A stretch of 64,000 nt of DNA from positions 1 to 64,000 of the forward strand of contig JAEUJN010000041.1 of NCBI GenBank assembly GCA_016794595.1. Direction: 5' to 3'. The notes under the pieces are model-generated. The model had not been told where the DNA came from. It saw only the letters and a list, made by a program, of their open reading frames with translations, and did no database searches. Source of the DNA: Kineosporiaceae bacterium. GTDB lineage: Bacteria > Actinomycetota > Actinomycetes > Actinomycetales > Kineosporiaceae. The translations under genes and the position numbers were made by a program. How positions within the stretch are numbered: the first letter of the stretch is position 1; every line of letters begins with the position of its first letter. Shown piece by piece: positions 49,465-58,583 of this stretch.

Positions 49465-52025
49465 GACTCGACCTCCGGCTGGTGCTCTTCCTGGCCCCGG
49501 CGCACGCCGGCGCGCAGGGCGGTGAGCCGGGCACTGACCCCGGATGGGTTGTGGTGGGCCTGGTCCTGGGCCCGCTCGGCGGCGGCCAGATCGAGCACCC
49601 GGACCGAGGGGTCGGCAACCGGCTGGCTCGCCGCTGGTGCCGCGGGCGTCGGCGTCGCCGTACGGGGCCTGCGCTTGGGCAGGCCGTTGCGGGTCCGCTG
49701 GGGATCGCGGGCCGGCTGACCGGACGGCGTGACCTGCCACGCGGTGCGCAGCACGTCGTCCGGGCCGAACCGGATCGTGGCCGCGGGGGGCACCCGCTGC
49801 CACTGCGGCGAGGTCGGCGGGGGAGTGAGTGGGCGCTCGAACAGCGACGCCTCGGTGGGGGCTGTGGGGGCCGAGGTGCCGGCCGCCGCTGGTGCCGCCG
49901 GTGCCTCGGGCGCTGCGGGTGCGACGGGTGCGACGGGTGCGGCCGGTGGCTCGGGCAGCGGAGGCGGGGCGAGGACCGGCTCGACCTCGACGTCCTGGAC
50001 GTCGACCGTCACCACCACGGGCGCCTCGACCTCGTCGGCCGGGGACGCGGCCGGGTCCTCGTCGCGCACCCTGCCCTGCACCGCGGATGCCGGGGCGGCC
50101 GCAGGCAGCGACGGCTGCACGGACAAGGCGTTGCGCGGCAACGTGACCCGCGCGGTGACCCCGACCACCGGTGATGGCAGCAGCTGCACCTCGGCGCCCA
50201 GCTGGCGGGCCAGCTCACCGACCACGAAGTGGCCGAGGAAGCGGGTGGGAGCGGACAGGAAGTCGCCTTCGCCCCGCAGCCGGGAGTTGGCCTGCTGCAG
50301 CTCCTCGGACGTCATGCCGACGCCCTGGTCGGTGACCGCGATCAGATAGCCCTCGGGCAGTTGACGTCCCTGGACCTCGACCTCGCACTCCGGGGGGGAG
50401 AAGGCCAGCCCGTTCTCGATCAGCTCCGACAACAGGTGGGCCACCGCGCCGACCTGCCCCCCGGTGACGAACGCGTCGTCCACCCGGCGCAGGGTCACCC
50501 GGCGGTACTCCTCCACCTCCGAGACCGCGGCCCGGATCACGTCGGCCATCGGCACCGGGGTCGCCCAGGCTCGCGAGTTCGCCGCCCCGACCAGGACCAG
50601 CAGGCTGTCGGCGTTGCGGCGCATGCGGGTTGCCAGGTGGTCGAGCTCGAAAAGGTTCGACAGCGCCTGCGGGTCGATCTCCTCGCTCTCCAGCTGGGTG
50701 ATGAAGCCGAGCTGGCGGCGGATCAGGCCCTGGTTGCGCCGGCCCAGGTTGGTCAGGGACTCGACGGTGCGCTTGCGTTGCAGGGTCTGCTCGATGGCCA
50801 GGTCGTACGCGGCGCTCTGCATCCGGTCGAGGGCGACCGCGACCGACTGGATCTCGACCGATGCGCGGGCCGGAACCTGCACGGGGGCAGGCGGTTCCGG
50901 CGCGTCGTCCCCGCGGCCGGCTTGCACGCTGCGGACGGCGGCCGGCAGCCGTTCGGCGGCCACCTGCTCGGCCTCGGTGGCCAGGGCGGCCAGCGGCCGG
51001 GTGATCGAGCGCGAGGCCAGGATCGCCAGGTAGAGCGAGGCGAGCAGGGTGAGCAGCACCCCGGCCAGCAGGACGGCGAGTCGGGTGATCGCGTCGGTGC
51101 GCAATTCGAAGGCCCGGAACTGGGTTTGGGACCCGATGTGCTGCTGCAACTGGTCCAGGTCGGCCAGCACGGTGGTCAGGCCGGACCACCAGGCCTGGGG
51201 GTTGACCACCAGCGGGCGGCCGTCCGCGCCGTCCACCGCCACCCGCTCGAAGTACTCGGTGGTGCGGGCGGCCCCGGTGCCCAGGCTGAAGTCGAGCGCC
51301 CTGATCTGGGACTCGGTGGCGGAGGCCCGGAACCGGGCGGCGGCTGACTCACGGCCGGCGCGCATGGTGGCGAACTGCACGAACTCGCCCTCGGCGAACC
51401 CTCCGGCCGAGAACACGCCGTTGAGGAACGCCCGCTCCTGGGCGATCGCCTCGGACATGTCCTGCACCGCGGTCAGCGAGGCGACGCCCGCCCGGAGCCG
51501 GTCGTCGTCGGCGTCCTGCAGGCCGAGGTCGGTGCCGCGCAGGCGCGCGATCAGCGAGGTGAAGTAGGTGAACGTGGTGGCGCGCGCGGCGGCGGTGCTG
51601 TCGGTGGCCTCGCGCACGGCGGTCAGGCCGTCGAGCTGGGCCAGGGCGGTGCGGACGGCGGTGTCCCGCGTCCCCTGCCCGCCGACCAGGGCCACCAGCG
51701 AGGCGCGTTCCCGGTCGACCGCTGCCCGGGCAGGGGCCAGTTCGGGGGTGAAGCTGCGGTTGCCGCCCAGGACGGCGCTGGTGATCCCGCGCTCGGTCTG
51801 CAGGGTCTGCACCAGGTCCTGGGTGGCCAGGGTGAGTTCGACCGCACGGGTGGTGGACTCGGCGGTCCGGAAGGCGCGGATCTGCTCGGTCGCCACCACC
51901 GCGAGCAGGATCAGGACGACGGCTGCGGGCAGGGCGAGGATGCGGGCGAGGCGGCTGCCGATACTGCCGCCGCTCAGCGGGCCGCTGTGCCGTCCGCGGC
52001 TCACGAGGGCAGGCCCTCGACGCAT
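49461..52025 (-). CDS. cvnA: Conservon sensor histidine-kinase-like protein CvnA
   Basis: An 854-residue membrane sensor. Order: TM1 (about 26-46), a large extracytoplasmic NIT-like sensing domain containing QTERGITSAVLGGNR, TM2 (LAVLLAGVLLTLLASLYLAILAS), HAMP-like segment, a helical dimerisation region without a canonical phospho-His box, a GHKL ATPase domain (HLLSELIENGLAFSPPE, VTDQGVGM) and a long Pro/Ala-rich tail. Upstream in-frame starts exist at 52112 and 52187; the latter precedes the putative -10 box, so MRRGPALVSRG is preferred. It heads the conservon. Confidence 0.88.
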   Translation of the reverse strand: MRRGPALVSRGRHSGPLSGGSIGSRLARILALPAAVVLILLAVVATEQIRAFRTAESTTRAVELTLATQDLVQTLQTERGITSAVLGGNRSFTPELAPARAAVDRERASLVALVGGQGTRDTAVRTALAQLDGLTAVREATDSTAAARATTFTYFTSLIARLRGTDLGLQDADDDRLRAGVASLTAVQDMSEAIAQERAFLNGVFSAGGFAEGEFVQFATMRAGRESAAARFRASATESQIRALDFSLGTGAARTTEYFERVAVDGADGRPLVVNPQAWWSGLTTVLADLDQLQQHIGSQTQFRAFELRTDAITRLAVLLAGVLLTLLASLYLAILASRSITRPLAALATEAEQVAAERLPAAVRSVQAGRGDDAPEPPAPVQVPARASVEIQSVAVALDRMQSAAYDLAIEQTLQRKRTVESLTNLGRRNQGLIRRQLGFITQLESEEIDPQALSNLFELDHLATRMRRNADSLLVLVGAANSRAWATPVPMADVIRAAVSEVEEYRRVTLRRVDDAFVTGGQVGAVAHLLSELIENGLAFSPPECEVEVQGRQLPEGYLIAVTDQGVGMTSEELQQANSRLRGEGDFLSAPTRFLGHFVVGELARQLGAEVQLLPSPVVGVTARVTLPRNALSVQPSLPAAAPASAVQGRVRDEDPAASPADEVEAPVVVTVDVQDVEVEPVLAPPPLPEPPAAPVAPVAPAAPEAPAAPAAAGTSAPTAPTEASLFERPLTPPPTSPQWQRVPPAATIRFGPDDVLRTAWQVTPSGQPARDPQRTRNGLPKRRPRTATPTPAAPAASQPVADPSVRVLDLAAAERAQDQAHHNPSGVSARLTALRAGVRRGQEEHQPEVES

Positions 52026-52175
52026 CGGACCTGATCGTGGGGCATCGGACGGATATGACCCATGTCGGCAATCCTGACGGCGAAAAGGGCGAACGGGAAG
52101 AAGTGGTGCCATTCCTTCGTGTCGGTTTGCAGCGGTCGAAAAGTAGCAGAACGAGGGTGCCTCGAACCAAGTTGA

Positions 52176-52181
52176 TCTATA
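52176..52181 (-). promoter_or_regulatory. -10 box candidate for the conservon operon
   Basis: TATAGA on the minus strand lies in the most AT-rich stretch ahead of cvnA (about 150 bp from the preferred start). No confident -35 partner. Confidence 0.35.
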
Positions 52182-52213
52182 CGCCACGCTGATGGTTGAT
52201 TACTTTCTGCTGA

Positions 52214-53065
52214 TCAGTCAGCGGGCCGGCCGTGCTCGAGGGGCCTCTCGGAGCGGTCGAGAACTGAGGTGAGGGCCGCCTCAATGGTGAGCCGGTAGCG
52301 CTCTGCCTGATCGGGGTCCTCGTCGCCGTAGGACGGGTAGACGGTGGTCCTGCCGTCCGGAGCCTGGTGAGCCACCAGGTGGACGTGGTGGACTGCCGGC
52401 CAGCCCAGCCGGGAGTAGGTCTCGTGCGTCGCGCGCCGCAGTTCGGCGTCCAGGTTCGGCGGGCCCACCACGATCGTCTTGCCCGCGTACCCGTTCTCGC
52501 GTAGGTGCTCCAGCTCGCTGCGGAAGTTGTCGCCCAGTCGCTGCCCGGGGGTGGGCATGACGATGATCGCCGCAGCGGCCGCCACCAACTGTTCGAACTG
52601 GGCCCGCCAGTCCTCGTGATCGGTTCTGTGGTAACGGATCCCGTCGGGAACGTGGCTGAGGTCGTGATCGGCGAATCCCACCGCACTCAACCCCGCACCG
52701 GCGACGATCTCGCCGACGACCTGTTCCAGGGTCACGGCCCGGGGGAAGGTGTCCCGGCTGTCGAGGGCCGGGGGCAACAACAGGTTCCCGTCGTGACCGA
52801 AGGTCCTCAGCACGAGCACGAACGGGCGGTCGCGCGGGATGTCGCCGGTGCCGGGGGCAGACCAGCTGAGGTAGTTGCGCGCCGCGGCCAGCGGGACGGC
52901 GCCGGCCCACACGATGACGCGAGCTCCGATCACGATCGGGTAGGCGGCCAGCGCGACGAGAGCGGGGACCTCGACCGTGGTGTCCCACCTCCTCCAGAAG
53001 GGCAGGCTCGAGCGGGCGTCGAACTGGGCCCGGGCATGGCGGATCCGGGCCCCGGTCACAGGCAT
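52214..53065 (-). CDS. Membrane-anchored TIR-like/nucleotide-hydrolase-like domain protein
   Basis: A 283-residue protein with one or two N-terminal hydrophobic helices (VPALVALAAYPIVIGARVIVWAG), then a Rossmann-like domain starting RPFVLVLRTFGHDGNLLLPP and continuing TLEQVVGEIVAGAGLSAVGF, WRAQFEQLVAAAAAIIVMPTPGQ and a helix ending SELEHLREN. This order resembles a widespread actinobacterial class with FVLYLRSF-type openings that is related to TIR folds. It overlaps the lipoprotein gene start by 10 bp. Role unknown; signalling or defence possible. Confidence 0.55.
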   Translation of the reverse strand: MPVTGARIRHARAQFDARSSLPFWRRWDTTVEVPALVALAAYPIVIGARVIVWAGAVPLAAARNYLSWSAPGTGDIPRDRPFVLVLRTFGHDGNLLLPPALDSRDTFPRAVTLEQVVGEIVAGAGLSAVGFADHDLSHVPDGIRYHRTDHEDWRAQFEQLVAAAAAIIVMPTPGQRLGDNFRSELEHLRENGYAGKTIVVGPPNLDAELRRATHETYSRLGWPAVHHVHLVAHQAPDGRTTVYPSYGDEDPDQAERYRLTIEAALTSVLDRSERPLEHGRPAD

Positions 53066-53541
53066 ACCGGCACCGTGACGGTGCGCACCCTCACCGGCCG
53101 GCACTGGGGGTGCTCGGCGAGAACCCTGCTCAGGCCGGTTTCGTAGACCTGGCTGCTCAGCTGCCGGGCAGCCAGCGGGTCGATCACCACGTCGAGCTGG
53201 GGGTTGTCCAGGTCGCGGACGAGGTTGGCCAGGTCGTCCTGGCTCAGCTGGCCGCCCAGTGGCCGGGTACTGACCTCGGCGCCCACCTCGATGGTGGTGC
53301 GCAAGGTCATGGGCACGGACGCCGTCCGGGCCACGAGGTCCACCCGCAGGCAGGTCTGGGTGGTCGGGTCCGTCGCGGTGCACACGATCTGCAGCTGCGA
53401 TCGCGCGATCGGGCCCGGTGCGGCGCTGGTGGGTGGCGGGAACCACAACGTCGGCGGTGGCAGGGGAGGTTCAGGCTCCGAGCCACACCCGGCCAGGGCG
53501 GCACAGAGCACCAGTGCCGCCGCCGTGGCTGTCCGTGTCAT
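53056..53541 (-). CDS. Small secreted lipoprotein, unknown function
   Basis: A 161-residue lipoprotein: signal peptide with lipobox ALAGCG (Cys19), Pro-rich linker, then a domain with four Cys (IVCTATDPTTQTCL early, HPQCRPVRVRTVTVPVCL at the end) that may form disulphides. Overlaps the TIR-like gene by 10 bp, so the two are probably co-expressed. No family recognised. Confidence 0.7.
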   Translation of the reverse strand: MTRTATAAALVLCAALAGCGSEPEPPLPPPTLWFPPPTSAAPGPIARSQLQIVCTATDPTTQTCLRVDLVARTASVPMTLRTTIEVGAEVSTRPLGGQLSQDDLANLVRDLDNPQLDVVIDPLAARQLSSQVYETGLSRVLAEHPQCRPVRVRTVTVPVCL

Positions 53542-53784
53542 GTCGTCCCCCTCGGTGAGATGGACCGCGCCGAGTATGCGCGCCCCCGGTCTGGTGAGCA
53601 GTCGGCGGGCGTGTGGATACCGCGTTATACCGCTCGATCCTCGCGGTGGGCGTGTACCGCGTCTGTCAGCCTCCTGACACTGACCACCGATGGCGACCCT
53701 GTGCGGTGGTCGGGCCCTGCGGCAGGGTGACCGTGGGGGGAAGATCCCATCGTCGGCAGGCCGGCCACCGAGCGCGCCCCGGCG

Positions 53785-55437
53785 TCAGCTCCTCGGGGCG
53801 TGCACGATCTGGCCTCGACCGGATCGCTTCGCGTCGTAGAGGCAGCGGTCCCCGGCGTCGAGGAGGTGGTCGACATCTCGCGCCGCACCACTGATCACCC
53901 CGATGCTGAGCCCGACTGTGAGCCCTGGGGCAACCTCGTGCCATGGGTGAGTGGCAACGTGGTCGAGCAGGTCTCGCGCGCGGTCCTCGGCGTCCGGCAG
54001 GCCATGGCTGATCATGAGCAGGAACTCGTCGCCACCGAGCCGGACGGCGAGGTCTGACGGCCTGGTGGCACGGGTCAGGATCGACCCGAGGCGGCGGAGC
54101 ACCTCGTCCCCGGCGGCGTGACCGAAACGGTCGTTGATCAGCTTGAAATGATCGACATCGATCATCAGGAGCGTCAGTCCGTCCGCGGGATCGGCCGTGC
54201 GCAGGCGGGCCAGGTGTCGGTCGTGGGCATGGCGGTTCGCCAGCCCGGTGAGGTGATCCACGTAGGCGCGCTTCGACACACGCTGGTGGTCGAGCAGCGC
54301 CTTCTCGGCGGCGATCTGTCGCCTGGCGCCGGTGACCAGCACCTGACCGAGGTTCCAGCGCACCCGGGAGCTGGCGTCGGCATACCGTCGCCACGTCGCA
54401 CTGGGTGGCTCGGCCGCCGTCGCGATCTCCAACAGGAGGATCTGCAGCCACGACGAATCACGGTCGAGGTGTTGCAGAGCCGACTCGGCGTGAGCCGCCG
54501 CCTGCGCCGCCCGGCCTGCGTCCAGTGCCCGGATCGCACAGCCGGCGTGGATGCACGCTCGGCGACCGTTACGCCGATCGGGCGGCATCCTGCGCAGGAT
54601 CTCCTCGGAGCTCGTTGTCTCGGCATCGCGCGCGATGGCTGCCAGCAGGTAGTCCACTGCATCGAGGTCGTCGATCCACTCCGGGTGTTCGGGCGCGTAA
54701 TCCTCTGCCGCCAGACGCATTCGGCCTGCGGCGACGGTTGTGGCCCGCTCGCGCATGCCGCTGGCCATGAGCGAACAGGCCAGAGGTGCCGCTGCCTCCA
54801 CCTGGTTCAGCACCATGGCCTTTCGGCACATCTCCACGACCGCCAGCAGAGGCTTCGGCCAGGGCAACCGGATCAACTGCTCCAGGTATCCGCAGGCTTC
54901 GACCGCCAACTCCCACATGGCCCGTCGCGTGTAGCCCAGTGCGCACATGACGTAGGCAGCGCAGGCGTGAACGCTGGGGGCTGCATTGTCGGCCAACAGC
55001 GCCATCGCCCGCGCCAGGTCGCGCTCCCCGTCGGCCGAGCCTTCGGCCTCGCTCTCGACGTCGAGGTAGGACCGGTAGGCCCTGGCCGACAACCACAGCG
55101 CAATCAGGCTGTCGTCCTCGGCCAGCCGTGCTGCCTCACCCATCCGGACGAGGTCGGCCGTCCAATCCTCGTCGTAGGAGGCGCTTCCGGCGAACCTCGC
55201 GTAGTGGGCGATCGCGATGACGTCCCACCACTGGTTCAGGGTGGCGAGATCGAGCAGAACGTCGATGTCGTTCTCGCAACGACCCAGCTGCGCACGTTCC
55301 GCGAGTTCGTACCCGTGCACCAGCGCCAGGGCACGCTCTTCCGCCTGGGCCACACAGCACGAATCGGCGTGGATCTGACCTTGCTGAACCCCACGGATCA
55401 GTGGCTCGGTCGCGATTGACGGCGCTGCGCGCCACAT
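53785..55437 (-). CDS. Diguanylate cyclase (GGDEF) with helical N-terminal region
   Basis: A cytosolic 550-residue protein. The first 385 residues are helix-rich (TPR- or HTH-regulator-like superhelix, no TM), then a GGDEF domain from LTGLANRHAHDRH with LMIDVDHFKLINDRFGHAAGDEVLRRL and the active GG(D/E)EF loop LGGDEFLLM (468-472). It should make c-di-GMP from GTP. No I-site RxxD is evident just before GGDEF. The predicted N-terminus (about 22 residues) lies over a 28-bp repeat also found at 56177, so the true start may be downstream, for example near AQAEERALALVHG. Confidence 0.85.
   Translation of the reverse strand: MWRAAPSIATEPLIRGVQQGQIHADSCCVAQAEERALALVHGYELAERAQLGRCENDIDVLLDLATLNQWWDVIAIAHYARFAGSASYDEDWTADLVRMGEAARLAEDDSLIALWLSARAYRSYLDVESEAEGSADGERDLARAMALLADNAAPSVHACAAYVMCALGYTRRAMWELAVEACGYLEQLIRLPWPKPLLAVVEMCRKAMVLNQVEAAAPLACSLMASGMRERATTVAAGRMRLAAEDYAPEHPEWIDDLDAVDYLLAAIARDAETTSSEEILRRMPPDRRNGRRACIHAGCAIRALDAGRAAQAAAHAESALQHLDRDSSWLQILLLEIATAAEPPSATWRRYADASSRVRWNLGQVLVTGARRQIAAEKALLDHQRVSKRAYVDHLTGLANRHAHDRHLARLRTADPADGLTLLMIDVDHFKLINDRFGHAAGDEVLRRLGSILTRATRPSDLAVRLGGDEFLLMISHGLPDAEDRARDLLDHVATHPWHEVAPGLTVGLSIGVISGAARDVDHLLDAGDRCLYDAKRSGRGQIVHAPRS
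55372..55399. repeat. 28-bp direct repeat, copy A (in GGDEF N-terminus)
   Basis: Begins GATCTGACCTTGCTGAACCC and ends CCACGGATC. Identical to 56177-56204, 805 bp away in the same orientation; the two copies flank a region of toxin-antitoxin debris. Confidence 0.95.
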
Positions 55438-55663
55438 GCGCGGTCACCCCCTCGAGGCACTGATGTGCATGCCCGCACCTGGAGTGTCCTCCCGTTCGGA
55501 TCATCCTGCGGTAGGTCTTTCGATCCGGACGGCAAGAAATCGCGAACGGCCGGACCATGTCCCATGCGTCGTCCCCGACGATGAATCCCTCGGTGTGTCC
55601 GCGGCTCCGCCCGGCAGGCGTGGTGGATACCGCATTGCACTGCGTGTCGGTCGCCTATTTCCC

Positions 55664-55879
55664 CTAGCCGCGCTGCGCGCGCCTGTCATGACAGGCGTCG
55701 TAGGCGATGCCGTATCTGACGACGACGCTGGTGAGCAGAGGCAAATGGATCAGACGCTCGTCGGCTTGGCGGAGGAACGAGGTCGCACGCGCAAGGTCTG
55801 GTACGACATCGAGACGTCGCGCCTCGACCAGTGCGAGCACCGTCGCCTGCTGGACGCGGGGGAGCTGGGTCAGCGCCAC
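55664..55879 (-). pseudogene. Truncated HEPN-like protein fragment
   Basis: 71 codons from a GTG overlapping the MNT remnant stop by 8 bp. ALVEARRLDVVPDLARATSF through the YGIAYDA segment matches the N-terminal half of minimal HEPN proteins (…AYDAARKAL…), but the frame ends there. Considered dead. Confidence 0.55.
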
Positions 55880-56052
55880 GGCAGGTCTCCGATGACGGCG
55901 ACCACTGGGCCGTTGCGCACGGTGTCCAGAAACCCGGAGGACGCCGCGAACTCCTCGGTGGTGAGGATCGTCGGGTTGATGGGCCGGCGCACAGCGGCCT
56001 CGACTCGGGTGCACACCTCGTGGACCGCGTCCACGTCGCCCTGATCTTCCGG
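55870..56052 (-). pseudogene. MNT nucleotidyltransferase C-terminal fragment
   Basis: About 60 codons reading GDVDAVHEVCTRVEAAVRRP, then INPTILTTEEFAASSGFLDT and ending VVAVIGDLPWR-stop. This is the standard C-terminal end of winged-HTH/MNT regulators paired with HEPN toxins. The catalytic GSxxxG part is missing. Confidence 0.6.
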
Positions 56053-56130
56053 TCGGACGGTCAGGCGCGCCTGCTCTCCGCATTGTTGCTCACCGGCGAC
56101 GAGCTCAGCGTCACCGATCTGCCGTCCATG
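56028..56130 (+). pseudogene. Winged-HTH N-terminal fragment of an MNT regulator, opposite orientation
   Basis: Reads ALIFRSDGQARLLSALLL then TGDELSVTDL, the usual N-terminal helix-turn-helix of the same MNT family, but on the plus strand, head-to-head with the C-terminal fragment. This implies an inversion or end-to-end fusion of two broken copies. Confidence 0.45.
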
Positions 56131-56176
56131 CGGCCGCGGCCGGCTTCGCGGGCCTCGAGCATGGAGTCGGAGCGTT

Positions 56177-56204
56177 GATCTGACCTTGCTGAACCCCACG
56201 GATC
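56177..56204. repeat. 28-bp direct repeat, copy B
   Basis: Identical to 55372-55399, here intergenic 57 bp downstream of the chemoreceptor stop. Together the copies bound the HEPN/MNT debris. Confidence 0.95.
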
Positions 56205-56260
56205 TCGAAGACCTGATCGACATCGTCCTGTCTGAGGGGTCTGGGACGATCCTCTGGCGG

Positions 56261-57910
56261 CTACAGCTTGAAGTGCGTCACCGCCGCCCGCAGGGACGAC
56301 GAGACCTCCCGCAGGCGCTCGGCGGTCGTACGCCCGGCGTCGGCGCAACTACTCGCCGTGCGGGCGGACGTCGCCACGCTCTCCACGGTGTGGGCGATGG
56401 TCACCGTGCCGCCCGCGGCGTCGTTGACGTTGCGCGCGAGCTGGGCGGTGGTGGCCGTCTGCTCCTCGACCGCGGATGCGATCGTCGTCTGGTAGTCGTT
56501 GACCCTGTCGATCACCTGACTGATCTCGTGGATCGCCCGCACCGCGGCCTCGGTGTCGACCTGGATCGCCTCGACGCGCTGCACGATGTCGTCGGTGGCG
56601 CGGGCGGTCTCCTGCGCCAGGTCCTTGACCTCGCTCGCCACGACGGCGAAGCCCTTGCCCGCCTCGCCGGCACGGGCCGCCTCGATCGTGGCGTTGAGTG
56701 CCAGCAGGTTGGTCTGCTCCGCGATCGACGTGATCACCTTGACCACGGTGCCGATCTCCGCGCTGGACTCGCCGAGCCGCGCCACGGTGGACGTCGCACG
56801 CTCGACCTCACCGGAGGCCTCCGCCGCGATGCGCACTGCATCGGCGGACGACTGGGAGATCTCCCGGATGCTGGCTGCCATCTCCTCGGTCGCGGCGGCC
56901 GCGGTCTGCACGTGGTCGGAGACTTCTTCGGCGGCGCCTGCGGCGGAGACGGACCGGGCGGAGGAGTCGGCAGCGCTGCGCGCCACCTCGTCGCTGGTGC
57001 GGGTCAGCTCCGTGGCCGACTCGGCGAGGACCGCCGAGGACGACGCGACGCCGCCCAGGACCTCGCGCAACGATCGCTGGGCGGAGGTCAGGGCGGCCGC
57101 CATGCGTCCGAGCTCGTCCTGCGAGGTGACCTGGGCCTCGACCGAGAGATCGCCGTCCGCCATCGCAGTGAGCGCAGCCTGCACGGAGTGGAGCGGCCGC
57201 GTGATCACCCGGACGACGACGGCGCCGGCGAGGGCGGTGAGGATGGCGCCGAGCACGGTGACGATCCAGTTTGTGACGGCGGCGCGGCGGCGGCCCGCGG
57301 CGGCGGTGTTCTCGGCGGCGGTCAGCCGCTCGTCGGTGAGCTTGACGATCGTGTCGAGCGCGGACTGGGCGGCGTCCAGGGGTGGGCGGAGGCGGGTGTT
57401 GAAGACTTGTGCGAACATGCGTCGCTCGGCGGCCGTCATGGGATGGTCGGCCAGCGGCACGAGCTGGTCGTCCACAACCGCAAAGGCGGCGGTCACGGAC
57501 GGCCGCAGCTCGTCGTCCAGCACCTGCCGTTGCCGTGCGGTGAGCGGCGCGGTGCCGAAGGCGTCAAGGCCGTCGAGCACGGCCTTCTCGTATCCGGTGA
57601 GCTTGGAGAGCGCGGTGTCGATGTCCTTCTGCTGGTCGTAGGCGGCGGCCTGGGCCAGGCGCGAGCGCACGCGGGCAAAGGACTCCCGGGTGCTGCCGAG
57701 GGCGATCGCCGGTCTGGCCTGATCGGTCAGCACCGCGGCGGCGTTGCGGTCGGCGGAAGCGAGCTGCCTCTGGCCCGCCACGCCGACGACGACCGCGGTC
57801 AGCAGGCCCAGCGCGGCGATCGCCGCGATCTTCACCCCGACCGGCCAATCGGACAGCCCCAGGCCGCCGTGGGTGGATGACGGGACAGGGGCAGCGGTCG
57901 CAACGGTCAT
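56261..57910 (-). CDS. Methyl-accepting chemotaxis protein
   Basis: A 549-residue chemoreceptor: TM1 at about 27-46, a four-helix-bundle extracellular sensor, TM2 at about 212-235, HAMP, then the signalling coiled coil with the conserved hairpin [32 protein letters not shown] 57910 has GAGGA upstream. No che or flagellar gene is in the window, so it depends on distant partners or acts in another behaviour such as twitching. Confidence 0.92.
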   Translation of the reverse strand: MTVATAAPVPSSTHGGLGLSDWPVGVKIAAIAALGLLTAVVVGVAGQRQLASADRNAAAVLTDQARPAIALGSTRESFARVRSRLAQAAAYDQQKDIDTALSKLTGYEKAVLDGLDAFGTAPLTARQRQVLDDELRPSVTAAFAVVDDQLVPLADHPMTAAERRMFAQVFNTRLRPPLDAAQSALDTIVKLTDERLTAAENTAAAGRRRAAVTNWIVTVLGAILTALAGAVVVRVITRPLHSVQAALTAMADGDLSVEAQVTSQDELGRMAAALTSAQRSLREVLGGVASSSAVLAESATELTRTSDEVARSAADSSARSVSAAGAAEEVSDHVQTAAAATEEMAASIREISQSSADAVRIAAEASGEVERATSTVARLGESSAEIGTVVKVITSIAEQTNLLALNATIEAARAGEAGKGFAVVASEVKDLAQETARATDDIVQRVEAIQVDTEAAVRAIHEISQVIDRVNDYQTTIASAVEEQTATTAQLARNVNDAAGGTVTIAHTVESVATSARTASSCADAGRTTAERLREVSSSLRAAVTHFKL

Positions 57911-58300
57911 GGCGGGTCCTCGATCGGGGCAGGGACGGTGGCAGTCGTCGTGACGTCGCCGTACCTCTTGATCGGCAGTAGGAGCGGCGGGCTGGACCTT
58001 CGGACGCGTCGAGCAGTGTGTGTCAGACAACATCCGGTAATGCTTCTGTCACTGAGTGCCAAGGAGGCGGTCGGGCTCCATCGCGGTGTCACGAGCGAGC
58101 GCCCGGAGATGGCGAGTGACCCGGACCGGGGGTCACGGTGTGACCGGAAAGAGACGGTTGACGATCTGGCCGATCGGCCACGGGCCGGACCCGCCGGACA
58201 CTGTGCCGAATCCGGAACCGCTCATCGCACGCAACCGCACGCCAGGACCCGAACGATTGCACCGAGAAGTATCGATCAGGACCCTGACCAGGGATTCTGT
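57911..58300. other. Intergenic stretch without recognisable gene
   Basis: About 390 bp holding the chemoreceptor promoter region and the left flank of the integration site. Frames on both strands are short and without motifs. No terminator or operator found with confidence. Confidence 0.5.
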
Positions 58301-58345
58301 GAGAGCGGGTGACGGGAATCGAACCCCGCACTGTCAGCTTGGGAA
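58301..58345 (-). repeat. tRNA-Gly 3'-half, attachment-site copy 1
   Basis: On the minus strand it carries the anticodon loop TTCCCAA, T-arm GCGGGGTTCGATTCCCGT (one extra G) and acceptor CACCCGCT of a tRNA-Gly(CCC). The 5' half and D-arm are absent, so this is not a working tRNA. It matches 60336-60379 but for one inserted base; homology stops in the anticodon loop, where tyrosine recombinases usually cross over. Confidence 0.8.
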
Positions 58346-58448
58346 CCAGCAAGCGGGGCGTCAAGACGTGCTCTGACCTGCACCGACACACTGTGATCTT
58401 GTTCGTTGACGCTCGCTGTCATCCGCCGAAGTCCGTCGCTACGACCGA

Positions 58449-58583
58449 TCAGGGACCGCGGTGGCGGATCCGCACCGCGTCGAAGACCATCCCGTCTGAC
58501 AGGTCGCCGCGCAGCAGGTGCGCGTCGATGGCCGCGATGGCCGCGAGGATGTCGGAGACCCGCTGTGCGTCGCGGTGGCTCAT
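58449..58583 (-). pseudogene. Truncated HEPN (DUF86-like) toxin
   Basis: 44 residues from an ATG that overlaps the MNT stop (ATGA): RDAQRVSDILAAIAAIDAHL then DGMVFDAVRI, the N-terminal quarter of DUF86 HEPN toxins. The remaining domain with the RxxxxH active site is lost shortly before the attachment-site copy 1. Confidence 0.65.

Noticed and set aside
53664-53727. Two small hairpins (TGTCAG-CCTC-CTGACA and CCCTG-CGG-CAGGG) after the GGDEF gene
   Set aside because: Short stems of 5-6 bp are frequent by chance in DNA of this composition.
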